From the NCBI GenBank assembly GCA_033980235.1, contig CM067068.1:548501-612500 (forward strand): a DNA stretch of 64,000 nucleotides. Direction: 5' to 3'. Position 1 is the stretch's first letter, and each line of letters starts with the position of its first letter. The stretch comes from Diadema setosum. Taxonomy: Eukaryota; Echinodermata; Echinoidea; Diadematoida; Diadematidae. Of this stretch, positions 1 through 11,459 are shown one piece after another. The translations under genes were made by a program, and so were the position numbers. Under the pieces are notes generated by a model. The model was not told where the DNA came from and did not search any database. It was given only the letters and a program-made list of their open reading frames with translations.

Positions 1-454
1 CAATAACAATAATACATTGAAATAATTATAATAATACAGTGGGCCAATGCAAATGAATGGGGAGGGGGTGCTATGATCCATAACTAAGAGTGGGCGGAAG
101 AGACACAAACAGGTACTGGATTGTTTTAATGTTTAAAATGAAATATCAATGATAATGAAGCTATTTGAAACGTCTATCAGTCGTAGAGTAACCTTGACAT
201 GACGGAAAAAAAAAAATTACTATCCTTGACCGATAAACTTTTTCCTTAATTCCCTTGATTCATCCCCATGTCAATGAATTATATAAAATAATAATAAAAC
301 CGAATGACTGTGATCTCCCCTCCCACAAAATTACAATTACAATTATGATGATAATTATAATAATAATAATAATTATAAGGATAATAATAATAATAATAAT
401 GATAATTGTAAAGATAATAAAAACAATTAACAGCATCAATGAGATAAATGGGCT

Positions 455-1215
455 GTTCTTATAGATCCATCAAACTAAGTTTTGATTATGAAAACAGAAA
501 TGAGGGAGAAAATGAAGACAAAATATTCTTTGTGTATTTCATCTCTCAAAACGTGGTTGAAGAAATATTAAAGAAAAAAACAAAGCCCTGAGACCCGTGA
601 ATTCCCATGGGTGCCTAATACTTATAAAACCTAATGACTTTGATCCCCCTCCCCAAATAACAATAATAATCATAATAACAATATAACACTAGGGGCCTAA
701 TAAGAATAATAATATATAATAATAATGATGATGTAGGCCTATATTCTAAAGCAGATAAACGGATGGTACTATGATATATCAAACCAAGTTTTGGTGATTA
801 AAAACAAAAAGGAGGGAGCAATTGAAGGCGAAAATATATTTTTCTCTCATAATGTGGGAAAAGAAATAGGAATGAAAAAAAAAACGAGGTCTTGACACCA
901 GCTGTGGATTCCCTCGGGTGCCTGCATGGATGCAAGAGCAGGGGGTATAAATAATATCAAAATCATAGTGTCAATAGTATCTCCCCATTCAGACTGGAAG
1001 AATCTGTGGGCAGAACTTTCGGAGAATCTCATAGGCGTTTTTGGTAATTTGTTTGTGTGTGTGGGGGGGGGGGGAGGTGGTCATAGGTAGAAGAGGGGAC
1101 AAGTAACGAAAATATGAAAAAACTTTTCTTTTTATTTCATCAATAAAGATGTGCAAATCGTAAATAAGAGAAAAAAAAATAAAACCTCTCAGACCCATGG
1201 ATTTCCACGGGTGCT
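455..1215. repeat. Tandem array of ~300-bp units (copy A)
   Basis: Three diverged units share the landmarks ATCAAACCAAGTTTTG (about 468 and 779) and the G-A-C-C-C-(A/G)-T-G-(A/G)-ATT-CCC-GGGTG block (about 590, 898 and 1,190). The same array is in copy B at about 22,016, 23,997, 24,752 and 25,050. AT-rich ATT/ATA microsatellites separate the units. No coding potential. Confidence 0.7.
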
Positions 1216-1280
1216 GCTAGTATATATATACAGTATATATATTACTGTATATCATTCAATTATTGCTTAGACATGAATAG

Positions 1281-1447
1281 CAGGTGCAGATCCAGGAATA
1301 TCATATAGGGGAGGCACCTTTACAAAATTAAAGGGGGAGGGGGTGCACAAGCCCCCCCCCCCCCCATTTTTCTTTTTATTTCTTTTGTTTTAACAAAAAA
1401 TAAAGAGGAGGGCGTGCCTGCTGTGCCCCCCTCTGGATCCGCCACTG
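1281..1447. mobile_element. Short hAT-like MITE (copy A)
   Basis: The left end CAGGTGCAGATCCAGG and right end CTGGATCCGCCACTG form imperfect inverted repeats of the CAGTGGCGGATCCAG type common in animal hAT-derived MITEs. The interior is G/C runs and T-rich sequence. Only AATAG is shared between the flanks, so the 8-bp target duplication has decayed or the ends are slightly misplaced. The orthologous copy is at 26,831-26,998, so insertion preceded the segmental duplication. Confidence 0.5.
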
Positions 1448-1526
1448 AATAGTGTATTCAAGGACAAATTTTTTATGTAATCACTAGTTTTGTTTTGTTT
1501 TGTTTTTTCTTTCTTTCTTTCTTTTT

Positions 1527-1900
1527 TGGGTGGGGGAGAGTCCAAATGGGGGCCTAAATTGTACATTTTCATATTTTTCTTCATCATTTCTTTCATCATG
1601 GATTTTCACCAAACTTGACAGGTACCATCCCTAGGAGGATAGTATCTTAATTTGTTCAAATGGGCACCATGCTCCACTGGGGGCCCAAAGGGGGACCAAA
1701 CCCTCCAATGGAAGCATCTTGATAAAACTTCTTCTCTAAAACCAGAAGTGATAGAGCTAAGTTAATACTGTGAGTTAGTACATTGATGACTGTAGTTTCA
1801 AGTTTGCTATGATGGATCCAGGGGTGCCCCAAAAGGACTGTATCTGATAACAAAAGGTTTTGCACAATAAAAAGTTGAATTGTTATCTTGCATGATGAGG
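1527..1900. repeat. Fragment of the TAGCTCACCTGAG repeat family
   Basis: The phrases CCTAAATTGTACATTTTCAT, TTTTCACCAAACTTGACAGG and ACCAGAAGTGATAGAGCTAA also occur several times in the complete element at 15,515-16,461. This is an end-less fragment, duplicated at 27,090-27,470. Confidence 0.65.
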
Positions 1901-4900
1901 TCCTGTGTGGCAAGTATTTACATAGATATTCAAATTATGACTAGAGCCAGACAGTGTGCTGTGAGAGTTTGTACTTTTTACCCTTTGCATGAAGACAGAA
2001 GAAGGTGCAAAAACGCCATATTGAGAGTTGTTCTTTTGTAATGTGCGTCTGTATAAGGCTGTGAGGAGTGGTTACTTTTTGGTGGTTTGTTTATTTGCCA
2101 GCTTGCCATATTTTTAAACAGATTCCATGTGTCATTTTGACACCCACGAAGTGTGCATGAAATATCGCTCAAACATGACCTTCCCCAGAAGCATTTTGAG
2201 TACATGGAATGTATATTTAGGATTCTAGTTGCATAACTCTGGATTGCTGAAGGTACAAATGTATTTGTGAATCCAGAGATAATGGTAGTTACTTTGAGAC
2301 ATGTGTGAAAAGGACTTTGTGAAAGAGAGAGCTATTTGTATATTAAAGAATTTGCTTTACCTTGAAAAGTTCATATCGATGTAAAATTAGATGTCAAAGA
2401 GATTTTCTTGCCTTAGATGTTGTAAATAAGGGATCATTATTTTTATGCTCATGCCATTAAAATCAGAAAAACAAAGTTAGTGTGTGAAGGAAGTGAAAAA
2501 AGAAAGAATTGTTACTATTCTAGATCAGTTGAGCTTGCTCGAGTAGAGAGACCTCTGAGTGTCGTACGATTATGGTGACTGTGATGGCTTTGGAATTCAT
2601 GTGCAGGTGATTACAGTGTATTACTTATACAATTTAGAATTAAATTGAATGTATGTGCAGCTGTATTTTAAAAGAAGATCTTGATATACATGTACAGGCT
2701 TGTCACGTATATATATCTGCATCAATAGGACAGATTGTACTGTACAGTGCTTCTCTTAGAACTTTAATTGTATCATTCAATCCTCGGCTAAATTCTGCTC
2801 ATAATTCTACAGTATACTTTATTTAAATCTTAGGTAGTCTTCCCATTACTTTTTCATCTGACAGAGTATAAAGAAGTGTAATGTATGTGTATTAACATCA
2901 GATGTTAATGCTGTACTGAGACAAACGGTGTTTCTAATTGATATAAAGGTTAAAGTTATTCATCTACTGCCAATCTGCCACAGCAGCCCTTCAGCTTTCC
3001 AATGTATAAACTCTGTGATGCATGTAATAATAGTAGGGTAGGAATTCACAGAAATGGAGAAAAGAATGGTGTGCTTTTATACCGTGATGCTGCTCTTGCA
3101 TTCAAGGGAACGTAAGCCAACATGTCATTTGAGTTGGCTGATTATTCATTTGTTACTTTTCGTGTTGCATTTTTCGTTAACTTTAACTTTTCCGTTTTGT
3201 CAACTGTTATGGAAATATAAATGAAAAGTAAATTAACAATTTAAGAGAGAAAGGCTTAGCAAGACTGTATGTTTTGTTTATTTATGAACTGAAAGAGGGT
3301 TTATCTTCTTGTTTTTAGTGCTCCTTAGTAAAAACCCTGTGAAAACCTTGATAGTTTTTCTTGTTTTATTAAATTAACCATTAACTTGGAAACCTTGAAT
3401 TCCAAAGACCAATTCATTGTTCCCTATGTGTGTATATATCTATATATATGTATACATGTATATGTTATATTATATACATGTATAGTTATATAATTATATG
3501 TATACATGTTTTATATATTTATGTATGCATATATGTGATGTATATGTACATTTATCATATTTCTTTTCTAACTCTTCCCCTAAAAATGCGTATGAAATCG
3601 TTGCATTTCAAACCTACGAAAATGCAAAAGCACAATTCATCGTGTGTGTCAGTGTATGTGTGTGCATGGGTGTATGTGCATGGGAGGAAAGGGGGTTCCG
3701 TCCCATACCCTCCCCCACTCGGTCCATCTTAGTAAACTTAATAGTGAATAAGTCCACGCGGGGCGTGAGGTGACTGAATTAACAATGTCTTTGAATATTA
3801 ATTTTTTCTAAATTTTTGATAGAATACTCTCCAGATACTCCCCCAAAAGGTGCATAGATTAATGAATTTCAGATCTAAAAATGCAAAAGCTCCCTCGTGT
3901 GGGAGGGAAAGTATCCCCCTCGGATCACACATCACACCTTCCCCCTTCGGGCCTTGGGTCCATCTCCATAATGGACTTACGATACACAGAGAAGACACAG
4001 ACAGGGAAGAAAGAGGTGACATGTACCACACGTATTGATTTATATTGACCTTTTATTTGTATTGCCATCTATAGGTTCTTCCATGCGATAGAAATAAATT
4101 CCCCGAGCGATATATTATTATAACTAATAATTAACAACGCCGTATAGCGCGTAGCCCATGAGAATGTCCATGTGCTCTGAAACAAGAGAAGACTATTATA
4201 ATACATATAGAATGTACTATGGCAAAGGCACTGGTACCGAGTTTCATGTTCAGTTACATTGTGAAAAGGTGCGTTTTGAAAGCAGACTTAAATTTATGAT
4301 GGTATAGTGATTTGTCTTGAATTCTTTGGTAGTTTATTCTATATATACAGTAGAAGAACTCTATATGCAAATTAATATTCATTCTCCATCGAATTTTGTT
4401 CTGTTTGGAATATAAAGTCTTTGCTTTTTGAACGAAGGTTACTGTAATGTGTAGATTTCAAGCAGCTCTCTACATGGTGTAAATCAAACAAATAAACATT
4501 AAAAAGCTTGTAGTGACATCTTAAACTGTATACAACTTCTGATTGGAAGCCAATGTAATCTCAGAATCGGCGAAATTTGCCTGTGTTTCTTGATTTAAGA
4601 CGCTACCCGTGAAGCAGAGTTTAGGATAGCTTGTAATCTCTGTATCTCTGTTTCTGTTTGATTGGCAATCCACATATTAATCCATTAAAAAATCAACGTG
4701 GCTTCTGTTGTGTGTCTACTGTATCAGTAAATTCTCGAATTTTCCAAATTTTGTTCAATGCGAATGAAGCAGAGCGAGTTTGCGACACAAAATTTTCCAT
4801 TAGCAATTACCATCATCCAAAGTAACACCTACATTTCTTCTGTTTGCTTCATGAAAAGATACCATCGAAATGAAGAGACTGGAGATGGATTCTACTGCCC

Positions 4901-5157
4901 GAAAACGCAGAGATGTGGATAAATTGTTTTTGCACTAATCAACTTTAGCCCAGTGAAAATCGACCATTCCTTTGTCGCTTCGATAAAAGATACAGTCTGT
5001 TGGATTACAATCATGACTTCAGATTTCCTACAAGCTATAGGTTATAGATACAACAGGGTAATATTACATTATAGCGCATTTTCCACATACAGTACATACA
5101 TGCTCAAATGCGCTTTACTATTGGATTATTAACATCAATTAAACAAATGAGTTTTTC

Positions 5158-5607
5158 CAAATTCATGAAATTCTTCCGTCGAGATGTTTTCATTGCAACT
5201 GATTGACAAATTGCCCTACATCGACGTAAATAAGCACTGAATTGATCAGTGTTTTTTTTTTTTTTTAGTAGTAGCCATGATAAAAAATCATGGGCGTACA
5301 TACTCGAGCAGGATTCGAACCTACGACCTCCTGATCACCGAACAGGCGTCATCTCCACTAGACCACCGAGCTTTCGCCCGACAGCAAGTGTTGGTTCTAA
5401 TCCTTATAGCATGCAGCGGGTACTGCTTTGTTATTCAAATTCATGAAATTCTTCCGTCGAGATGTTTTCATTGCAACTGATTGACAAATTGCCCTACATC
5501 GACGTAAATAAGCACTGAATTGATAAGTGTTTTTTTTTTTTAGTAGTAGCCATGATAAAAAATCATGGGCGTACATACTCGAGCAGGATTCGAACCTACG
5601 ACCTCCT
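5158..5607 (-). repeat. tRNA-derived SINE, partly duplicated in tandem
   Basis: A stretch of about 170 bp (5,158-5,330) recurs almost perfectly at 5,438-5,607. Each copy carries, read on the minus strand, a tRNA-like B box (GGTTCGAATCC) followed by a short body ending in an A-run. Only the first copy keeps the tRNA-like A-box half. The second ends abruptly at ACGACCTCC, where the segmental-duplication sequence shared with 36,011 begins. The whole SINE pair is absent from copy B, which has different DNA here. Confidence 0.7.
5302..5371 (-). repeat. tRNA-like head of a SINE
   Basis: On the minus strand it starts GCTCGGTGGTCTAGTGG (A-box-like) and has GGTTCGAATCC (B box) about 45 nt later, then CTGCTCGAG to close an acceptor-like stem. 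Length and promoter spacing fit a Gly/Glu/Asp-type tRNA ancestor. The attached body and A-tail make it a SINE head, not a functional tRNA gene. Confidence 0.6.
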
Positions 5608-6060
5608 TGGGGACATCATGTGTAACGATACATGGTCAGTAGACGCGTTTATCATGTTAGAGCCTTTCCTTGAATTCGGACTCTTTGAGGCAACTAATGG
5701 AACAACACATCATGATTATTTTGTGGTGTCAAAGGCTGAGGAATAATCTATCAATACTAATATCATACAACTTCCTCACCTCTTTTCAAAAGAAACGGAT
5801 ATCTCATTCATAGTTATCAGGGCTGTTTCCACGCCGGGCGGTGGAATTATCGTGACCCTGATTGTGCTTTGGCATACAAATCAAATCTATTCAAGTACTC
5901 ATACAGCTATTATACTGCTATCTTCTCCAATAATTTGTCCCCCCCCCCCCCCCCAAAAAAAAAAGACAACAACAACAACAACAAACAAACAAACAAACAA
6001 ACACACAACAAAACAAAACGCCAAACAAACAACAAAAAACAACAGCAATCAAACAAATAA
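5608..6060. repeat. Segmental duplication copy A, short middle block
   Basis: It matches 36,011-36,445 (CTTGGGGACA..GTGTGTAACGATACATGG, then a C-run/A-run and CAA repeats). The homology ends inside the low-complexity CAA/ACAAA tract, and copy B jumps from there directly to the equivalent of 7,565. No gene is visible. 6,060-6,373 is unique AT-rich sequence with nothing recognised. Confidence 0.7.
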
Positions 6061-6373
6061 ACAGCAACTGAAGGTTTGCAATGGTCTGGAATTCGACAAA
6101 TCCTGTGGATCACTGGATGTGCCTTTTAAACATACATATAGCCTAGGCAAAATATCGGCGCATTTAAACAGCAAAGGAAAATAACCGACGGTGACCGATG
6201 GCTAAGGATTCATTGATGGTGCTCATCATGCATTACATAGGAACCTCTTCAGGGAGACATTCAGCAACTATGTTTGGATTGGATCAAGATGGATGAAGAC
6301 TGCATGTTGCTGATGACGATGCAGAGATAGCTAATTTCGCAACCTCGTTCAAAGAAATATCTTTTAAAGGGAT

Positions 6374-7575
6374 ATTTATTTATTTATTTATTTATTTATT
6401 TATTTCTAATCTTTTGTCAGGGTAGTCCATTCACCAATAAATAGTGGTCTTCCATGGAGCCCTGAATAATATTGATGAACATATTATGTACATTAAATAG
6501 CAAAACATATATACAGAAGATGATCAGCATACTGTACATTGCAAAGTAACATAAAAAAGTATATGCCACAGCAAGAGTTCACCAGAATGCCGAAATAACA
6601 ATTAAAACGCTATTATACAGGAATGATATAGCCCAGAATGAATTTCGTGTGTTGCTTACAAATGGCAACTTTGCTTAAACAATCTCTTATTCATTTAATT
6701 AAATGAATATATGGAAGAAGCTGATCTAATTGAATGATCTAGCCTGTTCCATTCAAGTACAGAGGATACGATTGGGCTGCACTTGTGACAAATCTTGGCA
6801 CACGTAGATTTCCACTGTCTATTAGCCTTGTATGATGTTCATGTACATCACTAGGCTTAACTAAGTGCACCTGAAGGTACGAAGGTGCTAAGTTTGACGC
6901 ATTTATATATCATCATGACGCGGCTGAAAACAAAACGTTTGTCTAGTGTCATCCATTTAAGACTTTTGAATAAATCAGCCGACGGTGTGTCATATGTTTT
7001 GTCCAAAATTATTCGTGCTGCCCTCTTTTGAATTTTTTCCAGCTTAGTTGTATGGGATTGAAATCTGTTTGACCAAACAACAGAACAGTAATCAAATTGT
7101 GGTAACACTAGACTATTATAAAGTAATTTTAGGGATTGTTGGGGCAAAAAGGCCTACGCTCCTTTATCATGCAGACACTTTTTTGGGTACGTTTACATAC
7201 ATTTTCGATTTGTTTAAACTATTTCAGTTCTTCATCTATTAAAACACCTAACATTTAGTGAACTGAACCCTTTTAATCCGACTACCATCTAATGAAATAC
7301 TGAAATTTTCAATTTTCCAGAGATTAGCACGGGAGCCGATAATCATAAGATTTTTCTTAATCCACCCTATTACTTTGTTTAGTGCCACAGTTGTTTATGA
7401 GTATCTTTTCTTCTAAAACTGTTGCGTCATTAGCACTGACAGTGAGGGTCGTATCTTCAGCGTACATATCTATAACACCTTCTGAAATACACTCGGGTAG
7501 ACTGTTGACATAGATTGAAAATAAAAGGGGACCAAGAATTGACATATTACAGTTTATTGCGATGAGGCTGCAGGT
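6374..7575 (-). mobile_element. 5'-truncated CR1/Jockey-like retrotransposon
   Basis: The 3' end on the minus strand is an (AAAT)n tail (6,374-6,406), as in CR1/L2-like elements. Translated minus-strand fragments at 7,357-7,560 show the reverse transcriptase motif SILGPLLFSIYVNSLP followed by a damaged catalytic box (YAED where YADD is usual). Those at 6,857-7,147 show the thumb-region pattern LVLPQFDYCSVVWSN..L.KIQKRAARIIL. The copy starts within the RT domain, so it is 5'-truncated and inactive. Copy B has no equivalent at this place. Confidence 0.8.
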
Positions 7576-9007
7576 TTCCAACTTTTTTATGACTAATGAG
7601 AAACCTCTTATGAAATATGAAGGAGCAAATGTATTTAAAGTTTATTTGATGGAAATTAGTTTGAAATTGCTGAGATATCCAAAACAAAAAGATCCTAATA
7701 AAGATGGGACCCACATTTTGACGGTAAGAAGAAACACCTTGATTTTTATTTCACATGCTTCTTAATTAGTGTTTTCATACAATGACTTTATATGTCACAG
7801 ATTAGTAGGCCTCCCACACATGGGATAAAGAAAATATACCTAAAATTTACGTGATTATAGACCGATCTTCAAGGAATTTATATTTTTGTATCACGATGAT
7901 GCATGTAAGTAAAAGTTGTTTTAGTGACTATAGTTTCTGTGATTTTGTGAATTTTTCGTGAATGATTTATCTCTACACGTTCTCCTCCTGCAAACCTGTT
8001 TTTTTTTTTTCATCTCTCCAAAGAATTTACATGCATAGAATTGAAACATTATACAGCTTATAATGAGGTCACATATGTGGGTCAACTTTAAAGCTATACA
8101 TTCAAAAAGACGAAAGCAAAACAAGCCTGGCCTTACTCTGCGCGGTCAAAGTGCGGTCAAGCATGCACAGGGGTTTCTGACCCTATTGGATTTTGCACCT
8201 TTTGGAACAAAACAGAAATGTACTTCACACCTTTCGGAACAAAAATAATTTTTCATTGCCTGATTTCTCCATTATTTGCTCATAAGAATTTCAATACTTG
8301 GAGGAGTTTGATGTATGGTACTACTAAAAATTAATACAAAACTTATTTCGTCAAAAGGTCCGGTTTGATGAAAAATGGACTTAATGCCTTTTGGAGAGGA
8401 ACTCTTCAAATAATGATAAGATATATATAAAGATAATACCAATCGGTATTTAGGAGGCTGAAGGGTATAGTAAGTTTTACTTTGGTAAACGGATACTGCA
8501 TTCAGTACTTTTAGCTCAAAACGTCATAGTAATCTAGCTGCGCACTGATCTCGTGACTTCAGTTGACGGGGACATTTTTTTTTTTTTTTTGTTCTCTCAA
8601 GGATTTGCATTCACCTAATTAGCCTACAATATGATCAGTAAGAGTCTAAAGTCAATCTCTGATTCAGTGCATTCCGATCGTCTTCTGAACTGAAACTATA
8701 ATTATGTACACAGTGCAAAACGGTAAAACGAACCGGTGAGAACCAAACTTTTTTAGAGTGATTATTTATCTCAAATGCTGCATGGGTTGTGGATTATGGC
8801 GTCACTGATGACAATAAACTGTTCACTCGATTAGAGAAAGGAACAAGCAAAATAGATATACATGTAATATGTTAAAATAGCGGGAATGGATAGAAGGGAA
8901 AGAATCAATTAAGAAGCGAAACAAAATCTCGCTCACGCAATGACAATAGTCCGATATTTTTGAAAACCTTTCAAGTTATACGGAATTCGAAAACACATAC
9001 AACGACT
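7565..9007 (-). repeat. Downstream flank of TRIM gene A (duplicated)
   Basis: From GCTGCAGGTTTCCAACTTTTT onward this matches 36,450-37,922 with many small indels and substitutions, clearly more diverged than the 1-5,150 block. It should contain the 3' UTR of the minus-strand TRIM gene. A repeated phrase ACCTTT(C/T)GGAACAAAA occurs near 8,190-8,240. No second gene is recognised. Confidence 0.7.
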
Positions 9008-10795
9008 CTACACATAAGGAACATCTTCAACCATGTCTTTGGTAAAGACCGACAACTTTAGCGGCGTGCACATGGCGAAGCAATGAGGATCAAGACTGGT
9101 CAGGAAGATGGAGTCCAAAGGATGCAGCATCACTTGGAGATCAGTGATAATCATTTCACAGTGGGTAAACGAATCGTCATGGTACTTCATGATGGTGACA
9201 AACATCCTATCACGAAGGTAGGCTATATATATGCTGCCATCGTTGTCGAGAAAGCCAAATTGTTCCGCACCGTGATGGTCATCCGGAAGCTTCACTTCCT
9301 TGACGATACATCCAGAGTCGAGATTCACATCGAACAGTCGCAGTATCTCCCCAGTTTTTATGAGTACTGCAGTTGTTGGTCCCCCCTTACATTTTCTTAC
9401 ATGAATCTCAGTTGGATCTTGAGATAGTTTAAAGGGAATTCTGTGCAGCAGCAATCCATCTGCTGAACAATAAGATAGATTGTGTTTGTAGGCCACAATG
9501 CAGTTTCCTCTCACATCTGTAGCTATGGCAGCGGGCATGTCATCCGAAAGACAGCAGTCACGTGTAACACTGAACTTATTTGTGTTGTCTTTCGACAGGA
9601 GATTTAAAACTCCTTCGTTGTTGAGAACTAGAAGAGAGTTATTAGGTAATGTTGCCATATCTTTAAAAGATATATCTTCTATTATTTCCCCAAGATGTTG
9701 CCCACATTTGTCATAGACTTCGATTGTCCGCGCTTCGCTGTTCCCGACCGCCAAGGTACCGTCATGAAGGGTAACAACACCAGAGAGCTGGAACTCCAAT
9801 GGGGAATGTATGGGCCACCTGTGTTGCTCCAGCAACCAATCTTTCACATTAAGAATTCTTCCAATTTGCAACATTGCATATTCTTCACTCTGTTCGAAAC
9901 GTATTGCTTCTGTAAACGCAATTATGCCACTGAAAAGTTTTGAGAAGTTATCGCCTTTTGCATCCGCCATGCGTTCGTATTCCTCACAGGTTTTCCGGTA
10001 GTTTGCCAAGATGCTTGCATTTCTACCTTTGTTGATGAGGGCCTTGCTACTGTTGTTAAGGGACTGCAAATCTGCTATGGAGGTTATAACGTTGACAATC
10101 ACCTCTCGGTCTATTTTTCCCTTGATATCACGCTCCATTACATCGATTATATCCTTCATGTGTTTTTCTTGCTGTTTCAGACGTTGGATATTTTTCAAAG
10201 TGGCGGCGGACATTTCTGTTCTTATCGCTTCAAATACACTGGTGATCTCTTGTTGCTGAGTAACGATGAAATCTCTGTTCTCAAACAATTTCGTTTCAAG
10301 GCTTTTACCCCACTGCAAGAGATCTGAGAGCTTTCCCTTTTTCTCTTTCACCGCTTCGTCGATGTCTTTGATATTATGTTGTCGAGCATTGCGGTGATGC
10401 TTCATTCCACAGCTTGCGCAGACGGCCACCTGGCAAGATTCACAGTAAAAAACAGCTGTCCCATTGGATTCTGCTGTGCAGCCATTTCGTTGACATCTTA
10501 GCTGCTTTGAACGATTTTTTTCCAAGTCGATTGTAGCGATTATGTCGACCACGCGGCCAGCGAAGACATTCTTTCTAAGATTTTCAACCTGGCCGTTAGG
10601 TAGTTGGGTCTCTCGCCGGCACAATGGGCAGCGTATACATGTTCGTCGTCCCGACGTGAGCCACAAGTTCTGGACACATTTTCGACAAAAGAAATGCAGG
10701 CATGACAATAATCTGGGATCCTCGTATGATTCTTGACATACACTACACTGCAATTCTCTTTCAAGCTCAGCAAGTATTGGATCCTCAGCAGCCAT
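9008..10795 (-). CDS. TRIM-type E3 ubiquitin ligase, copy A
   Basis: An intact 595-residue single-exon frame. An N-terminal C3HC4 RING finger lies at about residues 17-59 (C17, C20, C32, H34, C37, C40, C56, C59). A B-box-type zinc site follows at 101-140 (C101, C106, C118, C121, C126, C129, H133/H134, H140). A charged coiled coil spans about 145-300. The C-terminal 320-595 has NHL/six-blade-propeller-like repeats such as LSGVVTLHDGTLAVGNSEA. RING-B-box-coiled-coil order defines TRIM proteins; the RING recruits E2-ubiquitin and the propeller binds substrate, RNA or ligand. Residues from Q16 to about 177 are encoded by DNA identical to copy B, while the propeller differs. The start was chosen because M-A-A-E-D-P lies just before the RING, as in copy B. 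A TRIM2/3/45/56-like assignment is uncertain; no orthologue is claimed. Confidence 0.93.
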   Translation of the reverse strand: MAAEDPILAELERELQCSVCQESYEDPRLLSCLHFFCRKCVQNLWLTSGRRTCIRCPLCRRETQLPNGQVENLRKNVFAGRVVDIIATIDLEKNRSKQLRCQRNGCTAESNGTAVFYCESCQVAVCASCGMKHHRNARQHNIKDIDEAVKEKKGKLSDLLQWGKSLETKLFENRDFIVTQQQEITSVFEAIRTEMSAATLKNIQRLKQQEKHMKDIIDVMERDIKGKIDREVIVNVITSIADLQSLNNSSKALINKGRNASILANYRKTCEEYERMADAKGDNFSKLFSGIIAFTEAIRFEQSEEYAMLQIGRILNVKDWLLEQHRWPIHSPLEFQLSGVVTLHDGTLAVGNSEARTIEVYDKCGQHLGEIIEDISFKDMATLPNNSLLVLNNEGVLNLLSKDNTNKFSVTRDCCLSDDMPAAIATDVRGNCIVAYKHNLSYCSADGLLLHRIPFKLSQDPTEIHVRKCKGGPTTAVLIKTGEILRLFDVNLDSGCIVKEVKLPDDHHGAEQFGFLDNDGSIYIAYLRDRMFVTIMKYHDDSFTHCEMIITDLQVMLHPLDSIFLTSLDPHCFAMCTPLKLSVFTKDMVEDVPYV

Positions 10796-11060
10796 GATTC
10801 AGATGAATCTGAGTCGACTTGTGTGACTAAAGAATGTTTTATGTACGTGATCCTGTTATCCGGTGGCGTGGCAGTCCCGAATTGTTACCGATCACCTACA
10901 AAAATGGCTAATACTAGGGTTGTGAGATCCCCAGTCTTGTTATACTCTGCTGAGATGTTATAATGTTGTGTTATGAACAGCGGAGTTTTTACGTTTACCC
11001 CGTGATCGCATATTATCGGAAGTTAGTTCATTTCCGGGCTTTTGCTCACCCCGGTTGCTC
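10796..11060 (-). promoter_or_regulatory. Upstream region of TRIM gene A, with conserved island
   Basis: The 5' flank of gene A aligns only loosely with that of gene B, except for an island at 11,001-11,049 (GATCGCA.ATTATCGG, then CCGGGCTTTTGCTCAC) that is also at 39,926-39,973. Survival of this block between otherwise diverged flanks makes it a candidate promoter or 5' UTR element. No TATA box is obvious. Confidence 0.35.
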
Positions 11061-11459
11061 AATTTACACGCAGTGAAATAGGTGTATAGGGATTTGAACA
11101 ATTGTTGAACAATAAATCAGTTAAACTGAGTACAGAGTCTCAGAATTTAAACTAATTGGAATGAAGAAATAGATTGTTTTCAAAATTTATAACAAATTGC
11201 AATGAACAAGGATGATGACAAGGTAGCCTCACTTTAAGAATGCATGAGTTGGGACTGAAGGAAGCAGAAAAAAAAAGGCATGCATAGATAGACAGGTAAT
11301 GAAAGGTGAACTTGCAAACAAGCGGTATTATAATGGATTTACACTCGTACTGCTACATTTCTGAAATATGTGAGCCTCCTATGCCATCATTGTTCAGTGT
11401 AATTTGTGAAAGGTTTTTCAAAGTATTGGTTTCTCTGCTCAATGGCCAAGATTAATTTC
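11061..11459. other. Intergenic, nothing recognised
   Basis: AT-rich unique sequence after the end of homology between copies A and B. No coding exon, RNA gene or repeat is recognised. Confidence 0.6.

Larger units (their letters stand above)
1..5150. repeat. Segmental duplication copy A, left block
   Basis: This block matches 24,293-30,735 nearly base for base in the same orientation; by eye there are only a few mismatches per hundred bases, plus small indels. Landmarks shared by both copies are the opening CAATAACAATAATACATT, the CATGGATTTCCACGGGTG repeat, and the non-coding stretch around 4,030-5,100. I recognise no protein-coding gene in it; its short open frames come from simple repeats or older transposons. 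The left edge lies outside the window. Confidence 0.9.

Noticed and set aside
1978..2205. 75-residue minus-strand frame conserved at 27,546-27,773
   Set aside because: Its conservation is that of the whole duplicated non-coding block; no domain or codon-type conservation is evident.
10542..10736. Antisense open frame opposite the TRIM RING region (also at 39,463-39,657)
   Set aside because: Identical in both copies only because the DNA there is identical; it is a shadow of the RING-coding strand.
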